The notes beneath the pieces are model-generated. The model did no database searches, was not told the DNA's origin, and was given only the letters and a program-made list of their open reading frames with translations. A DNA stretch of 64,000 nucleotides, from contig CM063114.1 in assembly GCA_031841125.1 (NCBI GenBank), positions 25,489,266-25,553,265 on the forward strand, in the 5' to 3' direction. This document shows, piece by piece, positions 9,868-20,310 of this stretch (within the stretch, counting starts at the first letter, position 1; the number at the start of each line of letters is the position of its first letter). This DNA comes from Acanthococcus lagerstroemiae (lineage: Eukaryota; Arthropoda; Insecta; Hemiptera; Eriococcidae). The translations under genes and the position numbers were made by a program.

Positions 9868-12800
9868 TAGGACCTACATACCTTCGAGTACTTTAATGAC
9901 CGATGAAATATACTGTTTCCTACTCATGAAGAATATGTCGATCCCAGGGTCTTTTTGGGTAATATCATTATATGTGACGCGCCATGAGAAACCATACATA
10001 CCTTCGGGTGAAGAGGGTCGAAAATGAAATTTTGACTGATTCTAATCGAGAAAAGTATGGAGAATCCAATGCCGCAAACCGCCGCTCAATCGGAGCAAAA
10101 TTCTCAGAGATATGCCATTTTGAAGTTGGAAACTACTAAAAAGTACTTTTCGAGAAAAACAGCTTTAAAGTTTTTCGTTCGGACATTGCTTAAATTACCA
10201 AGTTCTCCGAAGGTATTATGATTGAAAATTAGCGCCCCCCCCCCCGAGTAAAATTTTATGAGGAATTCAATGGTGTAGGTTTCAGGTTTGCTAAAATAAA
10301 ACTGACAAATGTATGCAAATAAAGTTTATTATAAAAAAAAATGTATGTAAATGACGTTGATTATAAAAAAAATCTATCATACAAAAAAATTTATTTTTTT
10401 AAACGAAAATTATAAAAATTAAACAAATAAACAACAAAACAAGGGAGTATGGGTGCCTAAAATGTTCTTCAGATACTCTAGAACACATTTCCGGCAAAAA
10501 GTCATTTTTGATCAAAATCAATTTTTCAACGTGTTTTGGCGTTTTTCTTGAAAACAACTTTTTCACCCGAAGGTATGGTTTCTCATGGCGCGTCACATAT
10601 AATGTTAAAGTATTTTCCATACTTGGTGCTGAGCCTCTACGTGTCACAAATAGATCAGTATTTCTTGTATTAAGTGTGAGGACCCTGAATTGAATACGTA
10701 TTAAGTTATTGGAATCCAAAATTTTGTTATTCAAAATATCCCTTAAGAAGATCAACTTTGTCAAACACCTTCTGTTTTTAGACTCATAATCTCAATGCCA
10801 ACCAAAAGTTCTTTGTGTATAGTTTCAAAAGGATAATATGTAAAGATTTTGCAATATAAGTATTTCAAAAATCTTTTTTGAATTTTCTCAATTTTATCTT
10901 TGTCTTGTTGGGTTCTGGGATCCCATATAACAGAGGAGAATTCCAATATTGATCTGACAAAACTAGAATAAAGAATTTTCATTGCTTCTAAATTTTTATA
11001 AGAAGTTCCATTTCTCTTTATGAAGCCAATCATTCTTTTAGATTTTAAAGTTATGTGATCGATATGCATATTGAATAATAATTTCGAATCCAAAATGATG
11101 CCTAAGTCTTTTACAAAATTTACACACCTATGTGTATCATTTTTTATTTTATACTCGTGTAAAATGGGATGTATTTTTCTTGAGAAGGTAATTTTTTCAC
11201 ACTTGTCAGTATGAAATGGTAACAAGTTACTATCTCTCCACTCAACTAATGAGTCAAGATCTTGTTGCAGTTTAGCACAGTCATTTTGAGATTTTATAAT
11301 TTTATAAATTTTCATATCATTTGCATACAGCAATAATTTTGAATATTGGATTTTTTCAGAAATATCATCGACAAAAATTAGAAATAGGTATGGACCGGGA
11401 ACACCTGACACACTCTTGTAACACGTAGAGGCCACTCCTATATACTCGACAAACTGCAGTCTGTTATTTAAGTAGGAGTGAAATAGAGTTATTCGATCTT
11501 TTGAAAAGCCAAAGCTGCACAATTTTTGGAATAAGATTTTGTGGTTGACAGTGTCAAAGGCCTTTGAATCCGTGTAAATTGTATCTGGTTGTCCACCCTT
11601 AGAGAGGGTTATATTGACATCATATGTGAAGTTCATTAGATTTGTCTGCACTGAATATCCCTTTCTAAAGCCATGTTGACACGGAGATAAGATATTTTTG
11701 GATTGATTGTATAGATATTTGTGCAAGACAGTTTCAAAAATTTCGGCCGCGAGTGGAATTAGAAAGATGGGACGATAAATTTTTATTTCGTTTATTTTGC
11801 CTGACGTGTAAGGTGTAATAACTTTCGACATTTTCCATATTGTTGGATAAATACATGTCTCGAGGACAGTATTGCAGACATAAGTTAAGGGAATAAATAA
11901 AAAGTGTGAGCAAGCTCGAAATATGTATGGTGGAATCAGGGCCACGAGATGATTTAAGTTTAAGGTCATGCAGGGCACGTTTTATATCCTGGGATAGTGA
12001 TCATACCTACCGATGTAAGGCGTTCGCCTCCAGTAAGCCCCACCCCATTTGCACTCTGAGTTCGGTTCTGAGCTACATTTTTATCGCTAAAAACACTGGG
12101 AAAAATAGTTAGCTTATGATTCGGCAATGGTATCTGAACTTGTGTAAACGTGTTCACCAAAGGTATACAACTCTGTGCCAGACCTACTACTTTGCCTATC
12201 GGCAATCTCTCGCCAGAATTCTTTTGGTTGCGACTTCATTCTGTCCTCCAAAGCATTTTTATATGTATTCCATGCTTTTGTTATTAAAACCTTGAGTTCT
12301 TTTCTTATGTGCCTGAATTTTTGCTTCAACTCTTCATTAGAAGGTTTCTTTTTAATCTATTTATGTAGAGAGTATTTCTTTTTCAATTTTTTAATTATTT
12401 CTTATGTAAACCGAGTAGGATATTTTTTCCGTCCAGTATTCTTTTTTAATGGCACTGTCTTACTTAAGATGTCTGTTGCTGAATTTTGGAAAAACTCAGC
12501 AGCTTGGTTGCTATCTGTAAGCTTGTACAGTTCATCCCAATTTTTCGATTTAAATAGATTATTTGCTTTTTTGAAATCAAACCTCTGAGGGTTCGTAGTT
12601 GCAGTTGTATTATTTTTGAGGAATGTGTCACAAAACCAAACTCGACGAGTAGAGGTGGGTGGTAACTGTCACAGGTATCGGTCAAGGAGTCGCCCTGAGA
12701 AACTACAATGTCGGAGAAGTTGGCAAGTACCAAGTCCAGTGTTCTGTTTAAGGAATTTGAGATAGTGTTATGTGACTTGAGGTGGTTGATATCTAAAAAT

Positions 12801-13310
12801 GAGTAGATGTCTTTGTATACTCCGTGGTGTTTATCAGACTTACTAAAATTATTATCCAATAATGGCAGGTTGAAATCCCCAAGTAAAAGTAAGTCATCGT
12901 TTACTAATCCGTATGAGGTAATTTTTTCGAAAATTAGTGGATACTCCCATCCACCCGATCCTGGGGGAAATAAAATAAACCTATGTACAGCCAAATGTGG
13001 TTTGGAGTACGTATTCTTATCCAAATTTGTTCGCAGGAAATGTCCCCAACTTCCAATGCAGTGACTCTCTCAACCCAAAGATGCTTTTTGACAGCTTACA
13101 TGAGCCCACCTCCACGTTTACTATCCCCGATAGTCTGGTCCCTGTCTTTGCGAACTATGTTATATTCGCTATCAAAAAACTCCCCACTTTTTATGTCCCC
13201 ATGTAGCCATGCCTTGGTTAATGCAGTTATGTCATACGAGTTTGCTTTATTATTAATGTAGAATTGTTCGACCTTAGTCCTCAGCCCCTTACATTTTGAT
13301 TGTGGCAAGA
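9868..13310 (-). pseudogene. ORF2: endonuclease plus reverse transcriptase (broken)
   Basis: ORF2 of a CR1/Jockey-like element, which would nick target DNA and reverse-transcribe its RNA there. The endonuclease part shows NNKANSYDITALTKAWLHGD (about 13240), LLLLGDFNLPLLDNN (about 12890; GDFN motif) and SYHPPLLVEF near 12655, where the usual S-D-H catalytic motif is changed. The linker piece is at 12114-12329. The RT occupies 10761-11978 with HGFRKGYSVQTN, SKAFDTVNHKI, GVPGPYLFLIFVDDISE and the catalytic box as YAND (11316-11327) instead of YADD. The C-terminal thumb region continues at 10610-10764 in another frame (FLRDILNNKILDSNN) and resumes beyond the inserted MITE at 9868-9972 (DPGIDIFFMSRKQYISSVIK), ending at a TAG. 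Several frameshifts and the altered active sites show it is dead. Confidence 0.85.
9973..10597. mobile_element. 625-bp MITE with TA target duplication (Tc1/mariner type)
   Basis: The ends TGTGACGCGCCATGAGAAAC (9973) and its exact complement ending at 10597 form terminal inverted repeats of about 44 bp, differing mainly by a 4-bp CATA repetition on the left. TA flanks both ends (9971-9972 and 10598-10599). Removing the element and one TA rejoins the ORF2 thumb frame of the host retrotransposon as T-L-Y-N-D, so the insertion boundaries are well supported. The interior is AT-rich and noncoding with a run of about 12 C at 10233. Confidence 0.85.
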
Positions 13311-13620
13311 CAGTTTCATCTTATTTTTATCCATATTTTTCTCTTATTTTATTTTTATGAAGGTCTCCACTAAAAAAAGTTAAACAGTTAAACACAGCAA
13401 AGAATCTAGCTCACTGCCACCAGGAAACCAGTGCTCCCACCACTATCGCCACTGGAAACCCCCACACGATGCCTGCAAAAGGGGAAATAATATAAAGATA
13501 TAAGGAAAAGACAAAACTTATGTATAAACGACTTAAGTATACTTAGATGTGTGGAAATAGTTACTAATACCAAAACTAATGTAGCAATGTATCGGCCATT
13601 TCTCGCTTCGTGATTAGCGC

Positions 13621-14316
13621 CTACCAGTTTCTCGATATCAGCTTGTGAATGTATAATTGATAGGTTGACCGTCTTTCCTGCGGACCATGACTTTCCCATC
13701 CCTTGTTTGTCCAGACGTACTGAAAACTATGTGATTTCAGCTTCCGCGTTTCCCTATATAGTTGCGACGTTTTCCTTGTCAGCTGCTCATTAGCGTATAT
13801 GGGATTCTCTTTTGAGGAACCAAGGCATTTAGAATTTAGCTGCTTACGTCTCAGTGCTTTGATGAAATCATATTTAATTGATCTTCTAACAAAGCGAACA
13901 ATGATTGGGTGGAGGTTTATTCTCAGCCTGCGAGTTAGGCAGCCTGTGGACAACATCGATGTCCTGGACGCCTAAATGGACTCCAGTTTTCGTATACCAC
14001 AATCGATTACGATATCATTCAGATTCTCTTTGTCTTCCTTAGGAACACCAGTAATCAATACATTATTACACCTCGTATAAAGTTCCAGGTTTTCAAGATT
14101 ATCTTCTATCTTTTTCTCCGCATCCCAGCTTTGTCTCACTTTGTTTTTGAGATCAGCATTTTTTGCTCGCAAAGCCAAATTTCCTTCACTTAAGGTGGGA
14201 ACTGTCTGTGTTAGTTCTTCATTATTCTTGACAGCCAAAATCCTGAAACTTGGGGCTTCTCTTTCATCCTTGTCTTGAAGAGGTATAACTGATGAAAGAT
14301 ACTTCATCGATGTCAT
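13621..14316 (-). pseudogene. ORF1: coiled-coil RNA-binding protein (frameshifted)
   Basis: The upstream half (13972-14316) is hydrophilic with heptad-like leucines (LALRAKNADLKNKVRQ) ending in LELYTRCNNVLITGVPKEDK, the block found at the junction between coiled coil and RNA-recognition domain in L1-type ORF1 proteins. After a frameshift near 13960 the second half (13621-13956) shows RRLRINLHPIIVRFVRRSIK, NEQLTRKTSQLYRETRKLK and QYVWTNKGW, matching the C-terminal domain of the same family. Such proteins coat the retrotransposon RNA as trimers. It precedes ORF2 by about 300 bases in the same orientation. Confidence 0.8.
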
Positions 14317-14399
14317 ATCAGATTATTTTTGCTTTCACACCTCGTTTCCCGGGACATCCTCTCAATCGGCAGAATTGTTAGGGGGAATACCTTGGTAAT

Positions 14400-14830
14400 G
14401 AAGTCAGAGATGTTTCACTAACATAGTAAAGATTAAAGAGTCTGAGAAGCTTTCGAGAGTCTTCATGGGACGTCTAAATGAATTTTGAAAGAATCTTAAG
14501 CGTTTGAATGAGTGCTGACAGTGTTTGAATACGTTTCGAGGGTAAGATGAGTCCTGCAGAGTCCTAATAGAATCTGAATGGATTTTCATAAAGTTAAAAC
14601 ATCATCTGAATGAGTCTCCAAAGTGAGTGATTCTGATGGGGTCTGAATGAATTTCATAATTGTTTTCGAATAAGTGGCAACAATGTATCACATCCGAAAG
14701 GAGTCGCATCAGAGTCTTACCGAGTTCTGATTTCCTTACCGATCTCAACGAGTTTGAACGAGCTTTAGCGCAATATAATCAAACCCGAACGAAGTCGCAG
14801 GAAAATACTCGACTGTTTTCAATCTAAGTT
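14400..14830 (+). repeat. Degenerate repeat with about 11-bp period
   Basis: Successive segments such as AGAGTCTGAG, AGAGTCTTCAT, AAAGAATCTTA, GCGTTTGAATG, AGTGCTGAC, AGTGTTTGAAT recur every 9-12 bases. The same texture recurs around the Ubx exon (see 39640-50640). Confidence 0.6.
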
Positions 14831-16454
14831 TTGGACCGGAAGATAGTGGCGGAGGCGTTCTTCGACCGGACTTCCTAACCAAATTAACGAAGCTGAAACG
14901 CTTCATCCGGGCAGCCTATACAGCTTCTATGATCGACGACCTTTAATAACGCCAACGTGAGCCTTATAAGGATATTAAGAGAAATGTCTGAGTACTGGTT
15001 CGAGGCACGTTCGATTGACAACCTGCTGAGTGACGAATTATGACACAGGAGATCATCAGCAATAAGAAAAAAAAAACAATGAATTGAGATGGACCAGTGG
15101 CACCGAATACACGGAATCAAGAAACTTACAAACATTTCGTACGACTATCATATAATTTTAATGAAATACCATACTGAAATATTCGTTTCCACTAAACGAT
15201 GTACTGGTATGAATGGATGTATGTATATGAAATACACGTCACGTGCGAACGATACTTCACACATAAATAATAATTGCACGTAGACACAATGGGTTTCGGT
15301 ATAACATTGTATGGGCGAGATTTATCGAGTTTTTAGTTAATTAAACGTGTAAACAACTCGCATTAGACGACGTTCACGCTCGTTAGATTCTATAGAAGTA
15401 TAATTTATGGACGGAAAAGGAAGACGCACGCGATGGAATGTCACAAATCTATTTGAAGAAGACGCCTGAACTTGAGCAAATGCCCTATCTTGCACCGTAT
15501 CGGGTGCACTCTACAGTCTACACTGAGCATTTTTGAGTGCGACCAACTTCTGAACGCAGAATAATGGAAAAACCTCCTAATTACACACTCAACAAATGAG
15601 TTTTCCACATCACTAGGGTTTTCCCAGCAAGCACTGGGAGCATCGTTGCTTATACTAAAATTTGTACACGTATTTCAGCAAGTTCTAAGCAGAAACCACT
15701 CGGCTAAACTGAGTAAACGAAGACCTCTCCTGCTTCTTGAGAGGGGGGGGGGGGATTTCAAAATATTTCAGCCGGCATTTTTGCCGACTACCACCTTATA
15801 AAAACTGATCACGCCGGCTCGGGATGCACTTACCTCTCCTTATACAATTTTTTCAGCAATTTTGAACCATCAATGAACGCCGTACTGGCACTAAAAATAA
15901 AGCAGCAATAAGTAACCAACATTCCAATCCGATCTGCAATAATCGAGTCGTATTACAATCGTCTAGCGGCGGAGGGTGACATACGATGCATTTGAAACGG
16001 CCGAAGACGATTTTCGTGCTGGAATTCGTGAAATGCTACAGAGTAGTTCAAGAGCGCGAAAAAAATTAATAAAAAATTCTTATTCGGCACCTACTGCACG
16101 ACCAAATATGTGTGGAGCGAACACTTCGTATTCAAATTGGATGTCGAGGGTATAAAAGATTCCAGAAAAAAAGAATTGCGAAACAAGAACTCAAGAGGTA
16201 TTAGCTGCGACAGAGCTCTCAATACTACGGAGTCGAACTGAGTTTTATTTTTGGCGACAAAGAGCTTTTCCATTTATTAAAAATATTGCATGGTAGTGGC
16301 ACGTGACAGTTGCTTCACTCGTGAAGGTGCAGGGATAGTAGTATCACCCCCCCAATCTTTTAACTCAGAAAATTGTATGAATGAGTGTTGAGTTGCATGA
16401 AATGAATGCGATGAGACAAACACGCTGAATAGTTCACACCCTTTGGGAAATGAA
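14831..16454. other. Apparently unique noncoding DNA
   Basis: No gene recognised. A poly-G run lies at about 15743-15756, followed by material resembling MITE ends (GCCGGCATTTTTGCCG). Otherwise nothing identifiable. Confidence 0.4.
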
Positions 16455-16775
16455 AAGGGGAAATTGCTGCAGAGTTGAAACGGCATGATTCTCAAGGACA
16501 ACGGCATGATTCTCAAGGACAACGGCATGATTCTCAAGGACAACGGCATGATTCTCAAGGACAACTCCCTGATAAACATCCGAAAAACAGTTTTTTTACC
16601 GTAGCTCCACAAATATTGATTTATATGCGAAAATACTTCTTACCTAAATTAAAGAGGATAAAATTTTCTACAAAAAAGGTCTCTTTTACTTTCGTCCTAA
16701 GATCAAGACTTACCAAGATAATCAACCAAGAAATATCCCAAAATCATCAATACCTCATAGTATTCATTTAATTGT
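16455..16775 (+). repeat. Dispersed repeat, copy 1
   Basis: The sequence from GGGGAAATTGCTGCAGAGTT at 16457 through AAATATCCCAAAATCATCAA at 16735 matches the reverse complement of 19205-19515 over its whole length with modest divergence. Part of it (ATTAAAGAGCGTAAAATTCT) also occurs at 5230. The family shows no coding capacity. Confidence 0.8.
16481..16564 (+). repeat. Four perfect 21-bp tandem repeats
   Basis: CGGCATGATTCTCAAGGACA plus A is repeated four times exactly (16481, 16502, 16523, 16544). The sister repeat copy near 19465-19490 has this motif only once, so the amplification is private to this copy and recent enough to be perfect. Confidence 0.97.
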
Positions 16776-17363
16776 ACTAGGAGGCGGGTCAGCGAATTAA
16801 TAACAATGTTGTAATGCATGCTGGCGGTAATAGAAAGATATGATTAGTATTTACAATGCGGTATAAATAGAGAACGGGGATGTAAAGTGATAGTGTTTAA
16901 AAATACGTGTATCTTATACAAAATTTAGCACAGAAAAGGGAAAAAAATTACAATACAAATAGATCTCCAGTGTTTGAATTGTCTGAAACTGCACTCTCAC
17001 ACAAATTCTTTGAACTGAAACTTTTTGGAATGGTTTTACATTGAACTTCTGCACACTATGTTAAAATTTGGTAGCGGTAACTGTCTCCCTTCAGAAATTA
17101 TTAGGGGATTGGAAAATCTGAAATTTTCAATAAAAGCTCAAAATGCCTTTTCTATGTATTTAATTGCGTATTAGAAGAAATATTTAGAAAACTGGAATGG
17201 GAAAATATGAGGATACATATAAATGAGAAAACACTGAACCATCTAAGATTCGCGGACGCTGTGGTAGTGATAAAGGAGGATACAAAGATGCTACAGGAAA
17301 TGGGAGAAAAATTGGCAAAGGTAGTGCAGAGGCGGGTTTACAAATGAATACAAGTAAAACAAA

Positions 17364-17911
17364 TGAGGAATGATTTTCCAAAACGGCCTCTGTCCAGTTT
17401 TATATTTTTTTTTTCGGGGAAGAAAAAACTGGGTGTATCCCTGTATTACGCCTACACGTCACGGTTGATAGTCAGCTTGCCTAGTAGAACACTTACAGGA
17501 ATTTATCTCGTTGAAATATTGAATGTACCTTGTACAGGAGACGCGCATGAGAGTCGCAAAGTGGGGATCTCCTGGATAGAGGCCGTTTTGGAACAACATT
17601 TTTGAATTATTAGTTTTGGTTTGGCACAAAATTAGACATACTGTGTCTTTCAGTTGATTCTAATTCATAAAATTCTCAAGATAATGTGTCGATTCCTCTA
17701 TTGTGATAAATATATGTGAACAGAGGCCGTTTTGGAACAATGTTTTCTTCTCATTACGAGTCTATTTTTGCTTCTTGCATGCGTTAAATTCGCGATATCG
17801 TGATTTTGTTCGGACCAGAATATGTATTACTAGATTCCTCACCAGATGGCGCTATAAAACGATTTTTCAAAAAAAAAATGGACAGAGGTCGTTTTGGAAT
17901 ATCGCTCCTCA
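17364..17911. mobile_element. MITE with CCAAAACGGCCTCTGTCC inverted repeats
   Basis: The left end TGAGGAATGATTTTCCAAAA then CGGCCTCTGTCC, and the right end GGACAGAGGTCGTTTTGGAA then TATCGCTCCTCA, are terminal inverted repeats of about 35 bp. Two further copies of CAGAGGCCGTTTTGGAA lie inside at about 17582 and 17720. Deleting the element rejoins the RTE reading frame (MNTSKT, then KWKGN). Confidence 0.7.
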
Positions 17912-18237
17912 AATGGAAAGGGAATACCACAATACAAGGAACTAAGATAGAAAGAATCTCTGCTTTCGACTTTTTTTTTTGTGTACAAAATTGGGCACTA
18001 GGTGACGGATACAATCGTTTGAAGACAGAACAAATAGGGAGATAATTAAAAGAATAAATAAAGCACGGGAAAGCTTCTGGACTTCAAAAAACGTGTTTAA
18101 AGGTAAAATGGAAGATTGGAAATAATATTGAAAAGATGCACTCTACCAATTCTCACCTATGGAGCCCAAACGTGGGCCCTAACGAAGAAGCAAATAAAAA
18201 GGTTAACTACCACGATGAGAATAGGGACTAAACTGAG

Positions 18238-18438
18238 AGGAGCACGGGAGGGCAGCTCCCCCAAACCTCCGCCGGAGTTGGAAGATTTTAGTAGACAGAT
18301 CAAAAGTTGGAAAAATGCAGTCAGTCGAAAGAGATTTCGATTTTTTCCCCTTCTTAGGTAATGTAAAAAAAATCTTATACTTGGGAATTTTGAGTTGAGT
18401 CAGTTTGGGAATTTAACAATTTTTGCCTCCCGTTCGTG
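18238..18438. mobile_element. MITE-like insertion in RTE fragment
   Basis: About 200 bases interrupt the RTE frame between MRIGT and RKMEPK. The ends (CACGGGAGGGCAGC / GCCTCCCGTTCGTG) are imperfect inverted repeats, TAA flanks both sides, and the interior ATACTTGGGAATTTTGAGTT matches the 3087-3329 family. Confidence 0.55.
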
Positions 18439-19204
18439 AGTAAGAAGGATGGAACCAAAGTATACTAGGGTGAGGAATAAAAGACAGAGTGAAAAACAAA
18501 AAAATAAGAGAGGAGACGGGTATGAAAGCAGTAAGTTGGAGATCGAGGAATTAAAATGGGATTACGCGGGACATATCGTACATGAAGAAGTGACACGATT
18601 GAACAAAATTATCAGTGAGTGGGAATCTTACGACAAGAAAAGAATGAGAGAAAGCCCAGGTATAAAATGGCGTGATATAACAAAAATTACGCGAATAATG
18701 TGGGGACGAGTAGCCCAAGACCAAAAAATATGGAAAAAAGCTGTGGACGCCTATACACAAAGGGTTTCAGTAGGTCGGAGTACGGTGTGTACATTTTCTA
18801 TTGTACGTATTTACCAAACGGTAAAAATACACAAATAAAAGGCTGATATCTATCCTAAAGATTTCAGTATTTGGAAACCATATTCAGCATCTCTATTCTA
18901 ATTATCCAATTATTGCATTTTGAAGAACCCTGACACCTTTGTCTGAACAACCTGCAAATGAATCAGGACACTCCGAATGAAAGCAATGTGGCTTGAAGAG
19001 CAGGTATCCCGGAGGTCTGAGGTCTGAACGCCCCTTGCAACTTCGTCAAATACTTTTTTTTTCTACTTTTGCCTCCCCCCCCCCATTTAACTCACTTAAC
19101 CTAACTCACTTTAGCCAGCTTATTTTAGCGAACTCACTTTAGCCCACAGTCTTAATGAGCCGTGAAGTGGGTCAGCTAGTTATACATAGGTATAACAGGC
19201 CTAC

Positions 19205-19515
19205 ATGAATAATACGAGGTATCGAAGATTTTGGGATATTTCTTGGTCGATTATCTCGGTCAGTCTTGATCCTAGGACAAAAGTGAAACGAGACCTTTTT
19301 GTAGAGCATTTTATGCTCTTTAATTTAGGTAAGAAATATTTTCGCATATAAATCAATATTTGCGAAGCTACGGTCAAAAAACTTTTTCGGTACAGTTTTT
19401 CAGCTCCAAGGGGTCCCGCTCACCCCTGCGAGGCGGTTTTTTCTTTAGATGTTAACAGAGTTGTCCTTTTGAGAGTCATGCCAAGTTTCAACTCTGCAGC
19501 AATTTCCCCTTTATA
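19205..19515 (-). repeat. Dispersed repeat, copy 2 (inverted relative to 16455)
   Basis: The reverse complement of this interval aligns end to end with 16455-16775, including TTGATTTATATGCGAAAATA and GGGGAAATTGCTGCAGAGTT. It has a single copy of the motif amplified at 16481. Confidence 0.8.
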
Positions 19516-19529
19516 TGCTACTTTTAGGT

Positions 19530-19720
19530 CTAATATTCCTGGACTAAGAAAGTTCTTAGCATTTGCTAATGAACTTCTAGTTTCCAACAAATTTCTTATC
19601 CTCAGGTAGTAATATAATGATCGTTGCTCCTGGAGGTTTTCTTATAGGAGTCAATACGTTCGTCGGCCCAACAACGGGTACTTCTTCTGACAGGAACACA
19701 CTGCGTGACGTCACTAGGGT
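19530..19720. repeat. Dispersed repeat shared with 43215-43460
   Basis: GAGTCAATACGTTCGTCGGC occurs in the same orientation here (about 19651) and at 43388, followed in both by a GACGTCAC motif, while the adjoining GTTTCCAACAAATTTCTTAT (19588) matches 43240-43270 in inverted orientation. Parts of one element have been rearranged. Confidence 0.55.
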
Positions 19721-20134
19721 ATAGATCTGTTAAATTGTTACAAATTTCGACTTGTCCTTCCCAGAATTACTTCCTGGATTAGCCGCTAGGTGCAATCATC
19801 ATCGTACTTGTTACATATGGAGGTAACACTGGAATAGCTAGTGAACAGGTTTCATTTTTCTCCCCGCAATCATCTTAGCGAACACTGCGAACAGAGCGAC
19901 TGCAGCAGGACCGGCGAAAGTCCAGTTGCATTGGAGTACCGTGCACTAAGCTTATTGGTACTTACTGGATGTTTTTTTTTTGTATTTCTGTTTTCTTACA
20001 AGGGGTGAGGGAGGTTCTTTATTGAGAAGCTTTGTATTTGCACCAGGTGAGAAAATGAAAAATCGCCGGTTCTGGACTGCAGTACTAATCAAAGCGGATA
20101 GATCACGTGCTCGGCAGTCTCCCACTAACCTTCA

Positions 20135-20310
20135 GGAACAAGGCAGTATACTCGTAGAACAGGTTACTACTTACTACCACTACCAGTATCTGAAAGATTG
20201 GTCTTTTCGTGAGTCGCTTATACTTAGTTGTGAAACACGTGGCTAGTAACGATTATCGTATGCACATGTCTTCGGCATAGAGAAGGAAATACTTTGAGGC
20301 AATAAACCGT
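20135..20310 (+). repeat. Dispersed repeat shared with 53040-53220
   Basis: ACACGTGGCTAGTAACGATT, TTCGGCATAGAGAA and CAATAAACC occur in the same order as ACACGTGGCTAGTGACGATT, TTCGGCACAAAGAA and CAATAAACC at 53130-53190. No protein is recognised. Confidence 0.6.

Larger units (their letters stand above)
9555..14340 (-). mobile_element. CR1/Jockey-like non-LTR retrotransposon, near full length
   Basis: On the minus strand from 14340 down: an ORF1 with coiled coil and L1-type RNA-binding C-terminus (13621-14316), an endonuclease domain, a linker and a reverse transcriptase (ORF2, about 13310 to 9868), and a 3' UTR ending in an AT-rich tail, (AAAT)n-like with T runs, at about 9553-9580. It is split by a 625-bp MITE at 9973-10597. 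Multiple frameshifts make it inactive. Confidence 0.85.
17172..18775 (+). mobile_element. RTE-like retrotransposon 3' half, split by two MITEs
   Basis: The + strand carries EEIFRKLEWENMRIHI, LNHLRFADAVVVI (catalytic F-A-D-D changed to F-A-D-A, about 17240) and MNTSKT; then an inserted MITE (17364-17911); then GTKIERISAFD and, after frameshifts, LKRCTLPILTYGAQTWALTK (about 18125-18185); then a second MITE-like insertion (about 18238-18438); then EELKWDYAGHIVHEEVTR and GIKWRDITKITRIMWGRVAQ up to about 18770. This order is the RT palm, thumb and C-terminal zinc-finger-like region of RTE-clade elements. Stop codons and frameshifts make it inactive. Confidence 0.8.
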
